Below are positions 42,360 to 51,210 of a stretch of DNA of 64,000 bases, in pieces (position 1 is the first letter of the stretch; each line of letters begins with the position of its first letter). Location of the stretch: NCBI RefSeq assembly GCF_900637205.1, contig NZ_LR134355.1:5270001-5334000 (forward strand). The letters are read 5' to 3'. The notes under the pieces were generated by a model. The model did no database searches. It had not been told where the DNA came from and saw only the letters and a program-made list of their open reading frames with translations. A program made the position numbers and the translations under genes. Source of the DNA: Mycolicibacterium chitae (GTDB taxonomy: Bacteria > Actinomycetota > Actinomycetes > Mycobacteriales > Mycobacteriaceae).

Positions 42360-43457
42360 AACAACCCCGACGCCAAGCGGTTCCGGGTCCGACAGGATCG
42401 CCAGCACCGCGTCGCGGCCCGCGCGGTTGGCCCCGACGGTGGACTGCGAGGGGCCGTAGCCGATCAGGAACAGCCGCGGCTCGTCCATCGACCTGCCGTT
42501 GGCGACGCGGATGCCGCCCTGCGGGGTCCGCAACCGCAGCGGCGCAAGGTGTTTGACCGCGGCGCGAAACCCGGTGGCCCACAGGATGACGTCGGCGGGT
42601 TCAAAGGAGCCGTCGGGCATGCGAACCCCGCGCTCTTCGATGCGGGTGAACATCGGGTGCCGCACCAGCGCGCCGCGCTCCTCGGCGCGCTGCACCCACG
42701 GGCCGCGGTGCATCCCGGTGACCCGGACAATGCTCGTCGGCGGCAGGCCCTGCCGGACGCGTTCCTCGACACCGGCCACGGCCGCGGACAGTTTCTCGGG
42801 CGACAGGTCGTCCTCCCACACCGGCTCGGAGCGGGTCACCCAGAAGGTGTCGGTGACCACCGAGACCTCGTCGAGCAGTTGCAAAGCGGAGACCCCGGCG
42901 CCGACGATGACGACGCGCTGTCCGGCGAACTCCTCGGCGCTGACGTATTCCTGCACGTGCAGCTGGCGCCCCCGGAAGTCCGCCGCCCCCGGGTAGTGCG
43001 GCCGGAACGGCCGGGTCCAGGTGCCGGTGGCGTTGATGACGTAACGCGCGGCCCATGTTCCCCCGTCCGTTTCGACGATCAGCCGGTCTTCGGCGTCGTC
43101 GTCCGGCGTGGACCGGCGCACGGCGCGCACCCGCACCGGCCGTCGCACGTCCAGCGCGAACCGCTGCTCGTACGCGGCGAAGTAGGCGGGCAACACCTCG
43201 CGGCTGGGGTCCTGCGGGTCCGCCGAGGGCACGGCGTAGTCCGGAAGCTCGTAGATGCCGTTGACGCTGCCCATCTTCAGCGACGGCCAGCGGTGCTGCC
43301 ACGCGCCGCCCGCGGCCTCCTCCGCATCGAGCACGACGAACGTCCGGTCCCCCGCCGAGGCGCGTCGCACCGGCACGAACCCGCGCCGCTGCAGGTGATA
43401 CGCCGCCGAGAGACCCGCCTGGCCCGCGCCGATAACCAGGACATCGACGGGATCCAT
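42351..43457 (-). CDS. Flavin-containing monooxygenase-like FAD/NAD(P) oxidoreductase
   Basis: A 368-residue flavoprotein. FAD binding is seen in VDVLVIGAGQAGLSAAYHL (about 4-22), NADP binding in RVVIVGAGVSALQLL (about 183-197), and the ATG-type motif in VILWATGFR (about 306-314). It resembles small bacterial FMO/thioredoxin reductase-like monooxygenases (CzcO group). The substrate is unknown. It overlaps surE at its 3' end. Confidence 0.88.
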   Translation of the reverse strand: MDPVDVLVIGAGQAGLSAAYHLQRRGFVPVRRASAGDRTFVVLDAEEAAGGAWQHRWPSLKMGSVNGIYELPDYAVPSADPQDPSREVLPAYFAAYEQRFALDVRRPVRVRAVRRSTPDDDAEDRLIVETDGGTWAARYVINATGTWTRPFRPHYPGAADFRGRQLHVQEYVSAEEFAGQRVVIVGAGVSALQLLDEVSVVTDTFWVTRSEPVWEDDLSPEKLSAAVAGVEERVRQGLPPTSIVRVTGMHRGPWVQRAEERGALVRHPMFTRIEERGVRMPDGSFEPADVILWATGFRAAVKHLAPLRLRTPQGGIRVANGRSMDEPRLFLIGYGPSQSTVGANRAGRDAVLAILSDPEPLGVGVVSA

Positions 43458-43670
43458 GCGGGCTCCAATCTTGGCTCGACGGCGACCATTCCTTGGCCCC
43501 GACGCTACGCTGCGCCCCGTGAATCGGCGGCTGCGGGCCGCGGGCTCCCCCGTCGTCAGCCAGCCGACCCATCCCGGCTCGCGGGTGGTCGAGTTCGCCG
43601 AAAAGGAAACCGGGACTGCACTTTCGGCGCCAACAGATCTCGTCGTCGAGCGTAGCGCCGTCAGATGCCG
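43458..43670. other. Intergenic stretch without a recognised gene
   Basis: This 213-base gap separates the flavin monooxygenase start from the SDR stop. I see no plausible coding sequence, RNA gene or strong hairpin in it. It probably carries the promoter of the monooxygenase gene. Confidence 0.5.
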
Positions 43671-44420
43671 CTAGACGGTGAAGCCACCGTCGACGTTCCA
43701 GTTGGCTCCGGTGACGAATCCGGATTCCGGGCCGGCCAGGAAGCTCACGACGCCCGCGACGTCGCGCACGTGCCCGTAGCGCCCGAGGGCCATCATCTTC
43801 TTCAGGCTTTCGGGGAAGTCGTCGCCGTTGTCGGGGTTGGCATCGGTGTTGATCGGTCCCGGCTGCACGTTGTTGACGGTGATGCCGCGGGGTCCGAGAT
43901 CGCGGGCCAGCCCCCGGGTGAATGAGGCGACCGCACCCTTCGTCAGCCCGTACACCGAAAAGCCCGCGCTCGGAATCTGATCGGCGTTGATACTGCCGAT
44001 GTTGATGATCCGTGCCCCCTCGCCCAGATGCTGCACCGCGGTGCGGACCGCCCAGTACATGCCGCCGATATTGACCGCCACGAGCCGGTCGAACTGCTCG
44101 GCCGGGAATTCCTCGATCGGCGCCATATGGGCGACCGCGGCATTGTTCACCAGGACATCGAGGCCGCCGAGTTCGGCGACGGCCCGCTCGACCGCGGCGG
44201 CGACCTGGACACGATCCGCGGCGTCCGCCTTGATGGCGACGGCCGTCCCTCCCTCGGCCGCGACGTCGGCAACCAACCTGTCGGCGTCCGTCTTCGACGC
44301 CGAGTACGTGAAGGCCACCGCGGCGCCGTCGGCCACCAATCGCCGCACGGTCTGCGCGCCGATCCCGCGCGTACCTCCGGTGACCAGTGCCCGCCGGCCG
44401 GTCAAGGGTGCTGTGCTCAT
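43671..44420 (-). CDS. Short-chain dehydrogenase next to a TetR gene
   Basis: A 249-residue SDR: TGGTRGIGAQT near 14-24, NNAAVAH near 90, INIGSINAD in the catalytic-Ser region, and YGLTK near 157. GGAGAGG precedes ATG 44420. Divergent TetR at 44538 suggests that the TetR protein represses this gene in the absence of a ligand, a common pair in mycobacteria. The substrate is unknown. Confidence 0.9.
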   Translation of the reverse strand: MSTAPLTGRRALVTGGTRGIGAQTVRRLVADGAAVAFTYSASKTDADRLVADVAAEGGTAVAIKADAADRVQVAAAVERAVAELGGLDVLVNNAAVAHMAPIEEFPAEQFDRLVAVNIGGMYWAVRTAVQHLGEGARIINIGSINADQIPSAGFSVYGLTKGAVASFTRGLARDLGPRGITVNNVQPGPINTDANPDNGDDFPESLKKMMALGRYGHVRDVAGVVSFLAGPESGFVTGANWNVDGGFTV

Positions 44421-44537
44421 CTCGTCGCCTCTCCAGGTAATTACGAACCGCTCTGTTACTTAGTACGCTCAGGTCAAGACCGTTCGACGACCGATGCATT
44501 CCCGGTGTGACGGGAGTCACAGAAAGGGGCGTGGCGG

Positions 44538-45095
44538 ATGGCGGTGGGGCGGCCGCGGGAGTTCGACCCCGATCAGGTCGAGGACGCGGCGATGAAACTG
44601 TTCTGGGCGCATGGCTTCGACGGCGTCTCGATCTCCGATGTCGCCGCGGCGACCGGGGTGAACCGCCGCGGCATCTACGCCGAGTTCGGCTCGAAGGAGA
44701 AGCTCTACGAACGAGCCGTCCAGCGTTACCTCGCCGGCCCGGGCGGCTACCTGGTTCCGGCGCTCACGTTGCCGACGGCGCGCGAGGTGGTCGAAGCGAT
44801 GGTGCACGGTGCGGCCGACGCGGTCAGCAGCGACCCGCACGGGTGCCTGACCGTCGATGACGGGCCGGGCCTGGCCGATATTCGCGAGGCCGCGGTACAT
44901 CGGCTCGCTGAACGATTCGACGCTGCGGTGGCAGATGGCGAACTGCCCGGAGTTGACACCTTGGTGCTCGCGCGCTGGATCGCCGCGATTTGTCAGGGGA
45001 TCGCCGTCCAAGCGCGCAGCGGGGCCGACCGCGCCGAGCTACACGGTGTCGCCGACGCCGCATTGGCCGGCTGGCCGGGTGCCGGCCGGGTATAA
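44538..45095 (+). CDS. TetR-family regulator divergent from an SDR
   Basis: A 185-residue TetR protein. The helix-turn-helix is about 27-60 (GVSISDVAAATGVNRRGIYA then EFGSKEKLYE), and the C-terminal helices include a TetR_C-type pattern (CLTVDDGPGLADIREAA). AGAAAGGGG precedes the ATG. In the 117-bp divergent promoter, a GTAATTAC palindrome at 44437-44444 and nearby GTTAC could be its operator. Confidence 0.9.
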   Translation: MAVGRPREFDPDQVEDAAMKLFWAHGFDGVSISDVAAATGVNRRGIYAEFGSKEKLYERAVQRYLAGPGGYLVPALTLPTAREVVEAMVHGAADAVSSDPHGCLTVDDGPGLADIREAAVHRLAERFDAAVADGELPGVDTLVLARWIAAICQGIAVQARSGADRAELHGVADAALAGWPGAGRV

Positions 45096-45132
45096 CCGAC
45101 GGCGCGACGGCAGGTGTGCGTCGGGTCGGTCG

Positions 45133-46521
45133 TCAGTGCTGGCGCGCCTGCATGTCCGCCGCGTGCTCCTCACCCCTGAAGTAGGCCCGGGTCTCCCGGT
45201 ACACCAAGGGGGACAAGATGATCAGACCGACGAGGTTCGGCAGCGCCATCAGCCCGTTCATGACGTCGGAGAAGGTCCACACCGTCTGCAGCGCGGTGGT
45301 GGCGCCGATGTAGATCACGAGGATGAACACGATCCGGTACGGGAACACCGCCCTGCGGCCGAACAGGTACTCGACGCAGCGTTCGCCGTAGTAGGACCAC
45401 CCCAGCAGGGTCGAGAACGCGAAGAAGATGACGCTGAGGGTGACGATCACGCTGCCCCACGTCCCGGGCAGGCCCTGCGCGAAGGCCCGGGCGGTGAAAC
45501 TGGCGGCCTCGTCGGGTCCGGCTTCCTTCCACACACCGGTGACCACGATCGTCAGCGCGGTGAAGCTCACCACGACGAGGGTGTCGATGAACGTCTGGGT
45601 CATGGACACCAGCGCCTGCCGGACCGGATGGGTGGTCTTCGCCGCGGCGGCGGCGATACCGCCGGTGCCCAGGCCCGACTCGTTGGAGAAGATGCCGCGC
45701 GCGACGCCGTAGCGGATCGCGGCGGCGACGGCCGCCCCCGCGAAGCCTCCGGTGGCCGACGTGCCGGTGAAGGCGTCGCTGAAGATGGTGGCCAGCGCTG
45801 CGGGCACCTCGCCGATGTTGAATGCGAGTACGGCGGCCGCACCGACGATGTAGATGACGATCATCACCGGGACGAACAGGCTGGTGACCCGACCGATGCT
45901 CTTGATGCCGCCCAGGATCACCGCGGCGGCCAGCACCACGATCACCGCACCGGTGATCGGCGCGGCCACCCCCCATTCCTCGTTGACGTTGGCCGCGACG
46001 GTGTTCGCCTGCGTCATGTTGCCGATGCCGAAGGCGGCCAGCGCTCCCGCGACGGCGAAGAAGCCGCCGAGGATCACGCCCAGCCGGCCCTTGATGCCTT
46101 GCCGTAGGTAGTGCATCGGGCCGCCGGACTGTTCGCCGGCGGCGTCGGTGCGGCGGAACCGGACGCCGAGAAAGGCCTCGCTGTACTTGGTGGCCATGCC
46201 GACCATCCCGGTGAACCACATCCAGAACACCGCGCCGGGCCCGCCGAGGGCGATCGCCGTCGCGACACCGGCGATGTTGCCGACACCCACGGTCGCCGCA
46301 AGAGCGGTCGACAGTGCCTGGTAATGCGAGATGTCACCCTCGGCGCCGAGGTCCTTGCGGCGGATGAATGCCAGCCAGAACGCCAACCGGAACCGGCGGA
46401 CCTGGATGCCGCGCAACAGCACGGTCAGATAGAGGCCGGTCAGCAGCAACAGCGGGATGAGCAGCCAGGGACCCCAGATGAAGGAACTGATGTTGCCCAG
46501 GATGTCGTCGAAAGCTGTCAT
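45133..46521 (-). CDS. Alanine/glycine:cation symporter (AGCS) family protein
   Basis: A 462-residue membrane protein with about 10-11 helices. The AGCS pattern is seen in ALSTALAATVGVGNIAGVAT (about 67-86), GPGAVFWMWFTGMVGMATKY, and RGIFSNESGLGTGGIAAAAA. These use Na+ or H+ to import alanine or glycine. ATG 46521 is chosen over a start 16 codons earlier that lacks a hydrophobic or ribosome-site reason. It ends close to the TetR gene (37 bp convergent). Confidence 0.92.
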   Translation of the reverse strand: MTAFDDILGNISSFIWGPWLLIPLLLLTGLYLTVLLRGIQVRRFRLAFWLAFIRRKDLGAEGDISHYQALSTALAATVGVGNIAGVATAIALGGPGAVFWMWFTGMVGMATKYSEAFLGVRFRRTDAAGEQSGGPMHYLRQGIKGRLGVILGGFFAVAGALAAFGIGNMTQANTVAANVNEEWGVAAPITGAVIVVLAAAVILGGIKSIGRVTSLFVPVMIVIYIVGAAAVLAFNIGEVPAALATIFSDAFTGTSATGGFAGAAVAAAIRYGVARGIFSNESGLGTGGIAAAAAKTTHPVRQALVSMTQTFIDTLVVVSFTALTIVVTGVWKEAGPDEAASFTARAFAQGLPGTWGSVIVTLSVIFFAFSTLLGWSYYGERCVEYLFGRRAVFPYRIVFILVIYIGATTALQTVWTFSDVMNGLMALPNLVGLIILSPLVYRETRAYFRGEEHAADMQARQH

Positions 46522-46662
46522 CGCACCGCCGTATCGCCGAGAGTTCGGACCGGTAAGACGGTAGTGCAACGGCTCAGGCAGATCGGCTTTTCCCGCGAAA
46601 GATCATGCGTCGATCACCGTTTACCACAATGACTTCGGTCGCTTCGATAGGGCGAGCGCGCC

Positions 46663-47025
46663 TCAGGCCTCGTAGTAGTCGTTCCCGCGGGAGAACTCGA
46701 CGAACGTGCAGGCCTCATCGCCGACCGTCCACGCATCGTGTCCGGGCGGGAGCAGCATCACGTCACCGGCGGAGAACGTCTGCTCGGCGCCGTCGGTCAT
46801 CCGGATCGCGATCGTGCCGGCCAGGACGTAGGCCACGTGCGGCAGTTCGCACAGCTGCGTTCCGGCGTAGTCCTTGAGGTCGGTGGACCAGCGGGCACCG
46901 ACGTCGAAGGTGACCTCGGTGACGGCGACCCCGTCGAGTTCCGCGGTGCGCTTCGAGATCAGACCGTGCACGTCGCTGGGGATGTCGGCCATCGTGGCCT
47001 TCTGCATCGCCGGGTGGTACGCCAA
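46663..47025 (-). CDS. Cupin-domain protein
   Basis: A 120-residue single-cupin protein. The two cupin motifs are in ELPHVAYVLAGTIAIRMTDG (about 59-78) and GDVMLLPPGHDAWTVGDEAC (about 86-105). His and Glu residues for a metal are partly present. A TTG start at 47025 is preferred because GAAGGAG lies 7 bases upstream; an ATG six codons later lacks one. Function unknown, and it is divergent from the second toxin-antitoxin pair. Confidence 0.8.
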   Translation of the reverse strand: MAYHPAMQKATMADIPSDVHGLISKRTAELDGVAVTEVTFDVGARWSTDLKDYAGTQLCELPHVAYVLAGTIAIRMTDGAEQTFSAGDVMLLPPGHDAWTVGDEACTFVEFSRGNDYYEA

Positions 47026-47088
47026 CGTGGGCTCCTTCGCATCGTGCGTGGATGTCGGGTGCAGTGAGATCGTACGGCGGCAGGAAAA

Positions 47089-47127
47089 TGACAGCAGAAC
47101 ATCACTGCACCTGATGCTATGCTGTCA
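47089..47127 (+). promoter_or_regulatory. Nested inverted repeat upstream of the second toxin-antitoxin pair
   Basis: TGACAGCA (47089-47096) pairs with TGCTGTCA (47120-47127), and inside it CATCA (47100-47104) pairs with TGATG (47112-47116) around CTGCACC. The symmetrical element ends 3 bases before the antitoxin ATG. It is a likely autorepression site for the ribbon-helix-helix antitoxin, and the lack of a Shine-Dalgarno suggests a leaderless transcript. Confidence 0.7.
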
Positions 47128-47130
47128 ACT

Positions 47131-47385
47131 ATGCGTACGACAGTCACTCTTGACGATGACACGCTGGCGTTGGTTCAGCGGCGGATGCGCGAACGCGGCG
47201 TCTCTTTCAAGACCGCACTCAACGACGCGATCCGCGATGGCGCCCTTGGCCAACCACGTCCCGTCCACTTCGCTACCCGGACCGCCGATCTAGGGGTACC
47301 GACAGTGAATCTGGACCGCGCACTGCAACTCGCCGCCGAACTCGAAGACGAGGAACTACTGCGCAAGCAACGGCGTGGCGCGTGA
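47131..47385 (+). CDS. Ribbon-helix-helix VapB-type antitoxin
   Basis: An 84-residue antitoxin: MRTTVTLDDDTLALVQRRM forms the RHH strand and first helix, with an alpha segment GVSFKTALNDAIRDGAL. The C-terminal tail (LDRALQLAAELEDEELLRKQ) is acidic and likely binds the PIN toxin. ATG 47131 is chosen, since an ATG four codons earlier lies within the operator. It overlaps the toxin start (GTGA), which is typical. Confidence 0.87.
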   Translation: MRTTVTLDDDTLALVQRRMRERGVSFKTALNDAIRDGALGQPRPVHFATRTADLGVPTVNLDRALQLAAELEDEELLRKQRRGA

Positions 47386-47819
47386 AAATTGTCGATGCGA
47401 ACGTACTTCTGTACGCGGTGAACTCCGCAAGCCCGCAGCACGAGGCGAGTCGCCGTTGGCTAGATGGGGCCCTGTCCGGCTCGGACACCGTTGGCCTAGC
47501 GTGGGTGCCGCTGCTCGCCTTCGTTCGACTCAGCACGAAGACCGGCTTGTTCCCCTCCCCGCTGCCGCCGGCGGACGCGATGCGTCAGGTTGTTGAATGG
47601 GCCACCGCCCCGGGCGCGACGACTATCGCGCCTACCGCGCGGCATGGAGACATCCTGCACACCCTGCTCGCCCAGCTGGGGACCGGCGGAAACATCGTGA
47701 GCGACGCGCACCTGGCTGCGCTGGCCATCGAACATCGTGCGTCGATTGTCAGCTACGACAACGACTTCAGCCGGTTCGACGGCGTACGTTGGCACACCCC
47801 AGACGCGCTAGTCAAATGA
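47382..47819 (+). CDS. VapC-family PIN-domain toxin
   Basis: A 145-residue PIN RNase. The catalytic acids are expected at Asp5 in KIVDANVLLYAVN, Glu near 22 in QHEASRRWL, Asp near 107 in IVSDAHLAALA, and Asp in VSYDNDFSRF. The GTG start is within the antitoxin stop region. VapC toxins cut tRNA or rRNA in mycobacteria. It ends 8 bp before the convergent SRPBCC gene. Confidence 0.9.
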   Translation: MKIVDANVLLYAVNSASPQHEASRRWLDGALSGSDTVGLAWVPLLAFVRLSTKTGLFPSPLPPADAMRQVVEWATAPGATTIAPTARHGDILHTLLAQLGTGGNIVSDAHLAALAIEHRASIVSYDNDFSRFDGVRWHTPDALVK

Positions 47820-47827
47820 CCAACCAG

Positions 47828-48313
47828 TCAGGCGGCCAGTAGCGCGTCGATCTGGTTGATCGCCGACGTCGATCCCTCGACCACACCCATATCCAGGACC
47901 TGCTGCAGCGCCTCGGCGGAGGCGAAGGTGCTGGCGTAGGTGGCGTGGGTGCCGCCGTCGTGTTCGGCGAAGGTGTAGACGCACTTGGACACCGGCATCG
48001 ACGGGTCCGGGTTCAGATCCGCGTCGGCGAACCCGTCGTCGAAGGCGAAGCTGTTCGGTTCGTCCACCGCGGTGACATCCCAGTAGCCCCCGTACTTCTC
48101 GCCGTCGGGACCGGTCATGTAGTACGTGGTGCGGCTGCCGGCGGTGAGGTCGTGTTGGACCACGGTCGCCGGGAAGGTGGGTGGGCCCCAGATCTTCTCC
48201 AGCTGGCGCGGGTCGGCGTAGATCTGCCAGATTCGTTGCACCGGCGCCGCGAAGTGCGCGGTGATGGTTAGCGTCAGGTTGTCGATGTCGTGCTTGGCGT
48301 CGATGACAGGCAT
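47828..48313 (-). CDS. SRPBCC (AHSA1-like) protein
   Basis: A 161-residue START-fold protein with AAPVQRIWQIYADPRQLEKI, WGPPTFPATV and a long C-terminal helix (AEALQQVLDMGVVEGSTSAI), the pattern of AHSA1-like proteins. These often pair with ArsR-type repressors, as here, where the repressor gene ends 4 bp upstream. The ligand is not known. The 3' end is convergent with the VapC toxin. Confidence 0.9.
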   Translation of the reverse strand: MPVIDAKHDIDNLTLTITAHFAAPVQRIWQIYADPRQLEKIWGPPTFPATVVQHDLTAGSRTTYYMTGPDGEKYGGYWDVTAVDEPNSFAFDDGFADADLNPDPSMPVSKCVYTFAEHDGGTHATYASTFASAEALQQVLDMGVVEGSTSAINQIDALLAA

Positions 48314-48317
48314 GATG

Positions 48318-48659
48318 TCAGTCCTTCACGGTCGGGTCGGATGCGATGAGTTCGTCGATGCGGGCGATGCGACCGCGCCAGATCTGCTCCAGCTCGGTCA
48401 GCATGGACGCCACCGATCGCACGGCGGCCACGTCGCCGCTGGCCAGTTGCTCACGGCCACTGCGTTGCTTGGTGAGCAGGCCGGCCTTTTCCAGCACGGC
48501 GACGTGCTTTTGCACTGCAGCGAAACTCATTTCGTAGTTCGCCGCGAGCGCCGAGACCGAGTGTTCCCCGGCCAGCACCCGGCGCATGATGTCGCGTCGG
48601 GTCCGATCGGCGAGGGCGTGAAACAGGGCGTCCGCCCGATCCTCGTCGTCCTCGGTCAC
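48318..48659 (-). CDS. ArsR-family regulator
   Basis: A 113-residue winged-helix repressor: ALFHALADRTRRDIMRRVL (about 11-29), EHSVSALAANYEMSFAAVQK as the helix-turn-helix, and LTKQRSGREQ as the wing. It lacks the cysteine metal site of ArsR/SmtB. GTG 48659 is used; a TTG farther upstream is in the promoter. It is co-transcribed with the SRPBCC gene. The 18-bp palindrome at 48670-48687 lies between its -35 and -10 boxes. Confidence 0.9.
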   Translation of the reverse strand: MTEDDEDRADALFHALADRTRRDIMRRVLAGEHSVSALAANYEMSFAAVQKHVAVLEKAGLLTKQRSGREQLASGDVAAVRSVASMLTELEQIWRGRIARIDELIASDPTVKD

Positions 48660-48664
48660 ACCCC

Positions 48665-48696
48665 AAATATACAACCGATCGGTTGTACGTTGTCAA
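48665..48696 (-). promoter_or_regulatory. Promoter with ArsR operator palindrome
   Basis: On the minus strand TTGACA (48696-48691) is the -35 box and TATATT (48670-48665) is the -10 box, with 20 bases between, slightly long. The perfect palindrome TACAACCGATCGGTTGTA (48670-48687) fills the spacer and would exclude RNA polymerase when bound. Transcription would begin at or next to the GTG start, so the mRNA is probably leaderless. Confidence 0.7.
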
Positions 48697-48766
48697 GGCT
48701 TTTCGTCCCTGGGTTTGGCTCGAGGCAGTACGGGCACCCAGAAGGAATGCGCGAAGGCCTTCCCCG

Positions 48767-49006
48767 ATGACCGCCCAGCCCCCGGACCCCGATCCCGCGA
48801 CCACGCCCGACCTGGAGCCCGGTGGTGGCGTCTCCCCCGGTGCGACGCCGCCGGACTCGGGCCAGACGTCAGGTTTGGCGGAGCCGGAACCGCGACCCCG
48901 GCGTCGTTACACGGCCACACAAATCGTGACGCTGATCGCGGTCGTGCTCTTTGTCCTCGTCTTCGTCGCGGCGGCAGTGGGCATGATCATGAACATGGCT
49001 TCCTGA
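48767..49006 (+). CDS. DUF6480-like small membrane protein
   Basis: A 79-residue protein. The first 50 residues are Pro/Gly/Asp-rich (PDPDPATTPDLEPGGGVSPG), matching actinobacterial DUF6480 proteins, and one membrane helix is at about 53-75 (IVTLIAVVLFVLVFVAAAVG). Its role is unknown. The ATG at 48767 was taken as the first codon of the recognisable pattern. It is divergent from the ArsR gene, 4 bp from the convergent YbdK-like gene. Confidence 0.75.
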   Translation: MTAQPPDPDPATTPDLEPGGGVSPGATPPDSGQTSGLAEPEPRPRRRYTATQIVTLIAVVLFVLVFVAAAVGMIMNMAS

Positions 49007-49010
49007 CCGC

Positions 49011-50116
49011 TCAGCAGCCCTCGGCGGTTGCCGCGGCGGCCGCATCGATCACATCGGCGACCTGACCCCGTCGCCGCCACGCGATGCGCTGCCGCATGGC
49101 GCCATTGCCGGTGTCGAGGATCCGGTCGAGTTCGGAACGCACCAGGTTCAGATCACCCGCGGCCCGCAAAGCCGGCGTGATTCGGTCGACAAACGCCCGC
49201 AGCACCTCGACCGCGGGTGCCGCACCGCCGCCCAGGAGGTCGACCGCGTGCCCATCGAGGCCGTCGTGCGCGGATTTCCAGTACGCCGCCTCGAGCGCCA
49301 GCGCTGAGATGCGCGGTGCTTCGAAGCCCCGCCGGTCGTCCTCGAGTGCGGTCATCACCGCGGCGCGCGCCAGGGCGGCGAGCAGCACCGTCTCGGCGAC
49401 CGTCGCGGGCACATCCGAGACGCGGACCTCCACCGTCGGAAAATCGGCCGAGGGGCGAATGTCCCAATAGACCATGGCGTCGTCGAGCATCGCGCCGGCA
49501 TCCTGCATCATCTGCACCGCCGCGTCGTACTCGTCGACCGAGTCGAAGTGCGGTGGCGGGCCGGCACTGGGCCAGCGCGACCACAGCACGTAGCGCCAGC
49601 TGGCATGACCGCTGTCGGCGTTGCGGTAAATCGCCGAGTTGGCCGTCAGCGCCAACAGCAGCGGCAACCACGGGCGCAGCCGGTTGCTGACACGGATCGC
49701 CGCCTCCCGCGACGGCACCGCGACGTGCACGTGGCAGCCGCAGATGCCCTGCTCGTGGGCGATCATCCCGAACCGCTCCGCGATCTGGCGGTAGCGCGGG
49801 GAGTCGGTGACCGGGAAGTGCTGCGGGACGGTCGGCGGCAGCCCCACCGCGAGCAGCCGCGTCCCGGCCGCGTCGGCCGCCTCGACGGCGGTGCGCCGCT
49901 GCCGGGTCAGCTGTGCCCGCAAATCCGTTGTGCCCGTGCAGACTTCGGTGGCCGTCTCGACCTGGCAGCTGGTGAGCTCGAGTTGCAGTTCCACGCCCTT
50001 GGCCGCGGCGATCTGCGCGACGGCGGTGTTGCGCGCGACGGGTCACCCGAGCCCGGGTCGACGAGAAGGAACTCCTCTTCGACGCCGATCGTCGGAGGGC
50101 CTGACGTCGCGCTCAC
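49011..50116 (-). pseudogene. YbdK-like carboxylate-amine ligase, apparent 1-base frameshift
   Basis: A glutamate-cysteine ligase-like protein of the YbdK/GCS2 family, which couples glutamate to an amine or cysteine with ATP. The start (GTG 50116 after GGAGG) reads TIGVEEEFLLVDPGSG, the family N terminus, then leaves frame. The body (GVELQLELTSCQVET, CGCHVHVAVP, YWDIRPSADFPTVEVRVSD) is intact in another frame down to 49011. One C/G is missing near 50039, where GACCCGTCG should read GACCCGGTCG. Restoring it gives about 368 residues, the usual length. The unshifted start would stop after 69 residues. Confidence 0.85.
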
Positions 50117-50213
50117 TGAATCCTCCGCTGCTCGCCGGGTGTGTTCCCGGTTAGCCCGAACAGGGATCGGGGAAACGCGCCGGGGTGGCGGCAGGCCCGG
50201 GGCGGAGTCTGTT

Positions 50214-50996
50214 CTAGGTGCCGGCCTCGATTGCCGCCACTCGTTCCGCTGCTTCGGGACCGCAGATCTCGCGTAATTCGACAGGGCCCCTGGCCAGCAA
50301 GTCGGTGACGAGACCTTTGAGTTCTCCGGATTTCACCTTCGAATACAGGTCCGCTCCCGGGCAGGCGGTGGCGGCGAAATCTCGGTGCCCCTTGAGCTCG
50401 TCGAGACTTACGTTGAACGTGGACGCCGCCCAGGCGAAAGCCTTGGCAGCACCCTCCAACTGTTCGGGGGTGACCGCTTCTTCATCGAAATTGCCCTCGC
50501 AGAGGACGAGGAAATGGCCCTCCGGGTTGTACTCGGTAGCAGTGTCGCCTTTGACGCGCCAGTCTCGGAGTTCATAGATGTTTCCATTGCGGTCGACACC
50601 GACGTGGTAGGCGATGTCGATCCAGCCGCGATCGTTTTGGTGAAGCCGTTGATGCTGAAGAAGTCGCGACGGCGCGTTGCGATTGTCACCCAATGCCGTG
50701 CCGGTGTGGTGGATCGTCATTTTGGTGATCGTGTGCTCGACGCCTGACCCAGTGGGCGACTGCGCGCGCCAGCCGTCGCGACAGATCATGTCCGCCACGA
50801 CCGCCGCCGGCGGCAGAGTCGACTCGACGGGTTCGAGAGCAAGCTCGGTGGTTGTGGGAGTCATGGTTTGGGCGAGTGGGCTCGCGGCCGGGCTGACAGC
50901 GACGACCCGCGCCCCCTCAGGGCGCTGCGCGCACCCAGCCAAGGCGGTCGACAACCCCGCTGCGCCCGCCAAGGCCAGCAGTTTTCGGCGGTTCAC
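50214..50996 (-). CDS. PGRP/amidase_2-family N-acetylmuramoyl-L-alanine amidase, Tat lipoprotein
   Basis: A 260-residue exported enzyme. The N terminus VNRRKLLALAGAAGLSTALAGC has a twin-arginine-like RRKLL and a lipobox Cys near 22. The amidase/PGRP domain has zinc ligands in MTIHHTGTALG and GHRDFAATACPG. It would cleave the lactyl-peptide bond in peptidoglycan. GTG 50996 is chosen as the start of the signal peptide; a longer upstream frame has no support. It is divergent from the Ser/Thr kinase. Confidence 0.85.
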   Translation of the reverse strand: MNRRKLLALAGAAGLSTALAGCAQRPEGARVVAVSPAASPLAQTMTPTTTELALEPVESTLPPAAVVADMICRDGWRAQSPTGSGVEHTITKMTIHHTGTALGDNRNAPSRLLQHQRLHQNDRGWIDIAYHVGVDRNGNIYELRDWRVKGDTATEYNPEGHFLVLCEGNFDEEAVTPEQLEGAAKAFAWAASTFNVSLDELKGHRDFAATACPGADLYSKVKSGELKGLVTDLLARGPVELREICGPEAAERVAAIEAGT

Positions 50997-51210
50997 CGCG
51001 GTGTCGAGAAGCCGCCCAGTCCGTTCAGGACCGCGTTCGTGCACGTGCTCACGATACGGACAGCGGCATCGGATTGTTGGTTCTTTCTGACAACATCGAC
51101 CGCGCTGCAGCGACGCCAGGCCAGCGGGTGCGCAACTGCCGTTTGCGTGTCGCGGGTACCGCATCGCCGAACCTGCCGCCCCTGTCGGTGATGCTGGTTA
51201 AGCTTCGCCC

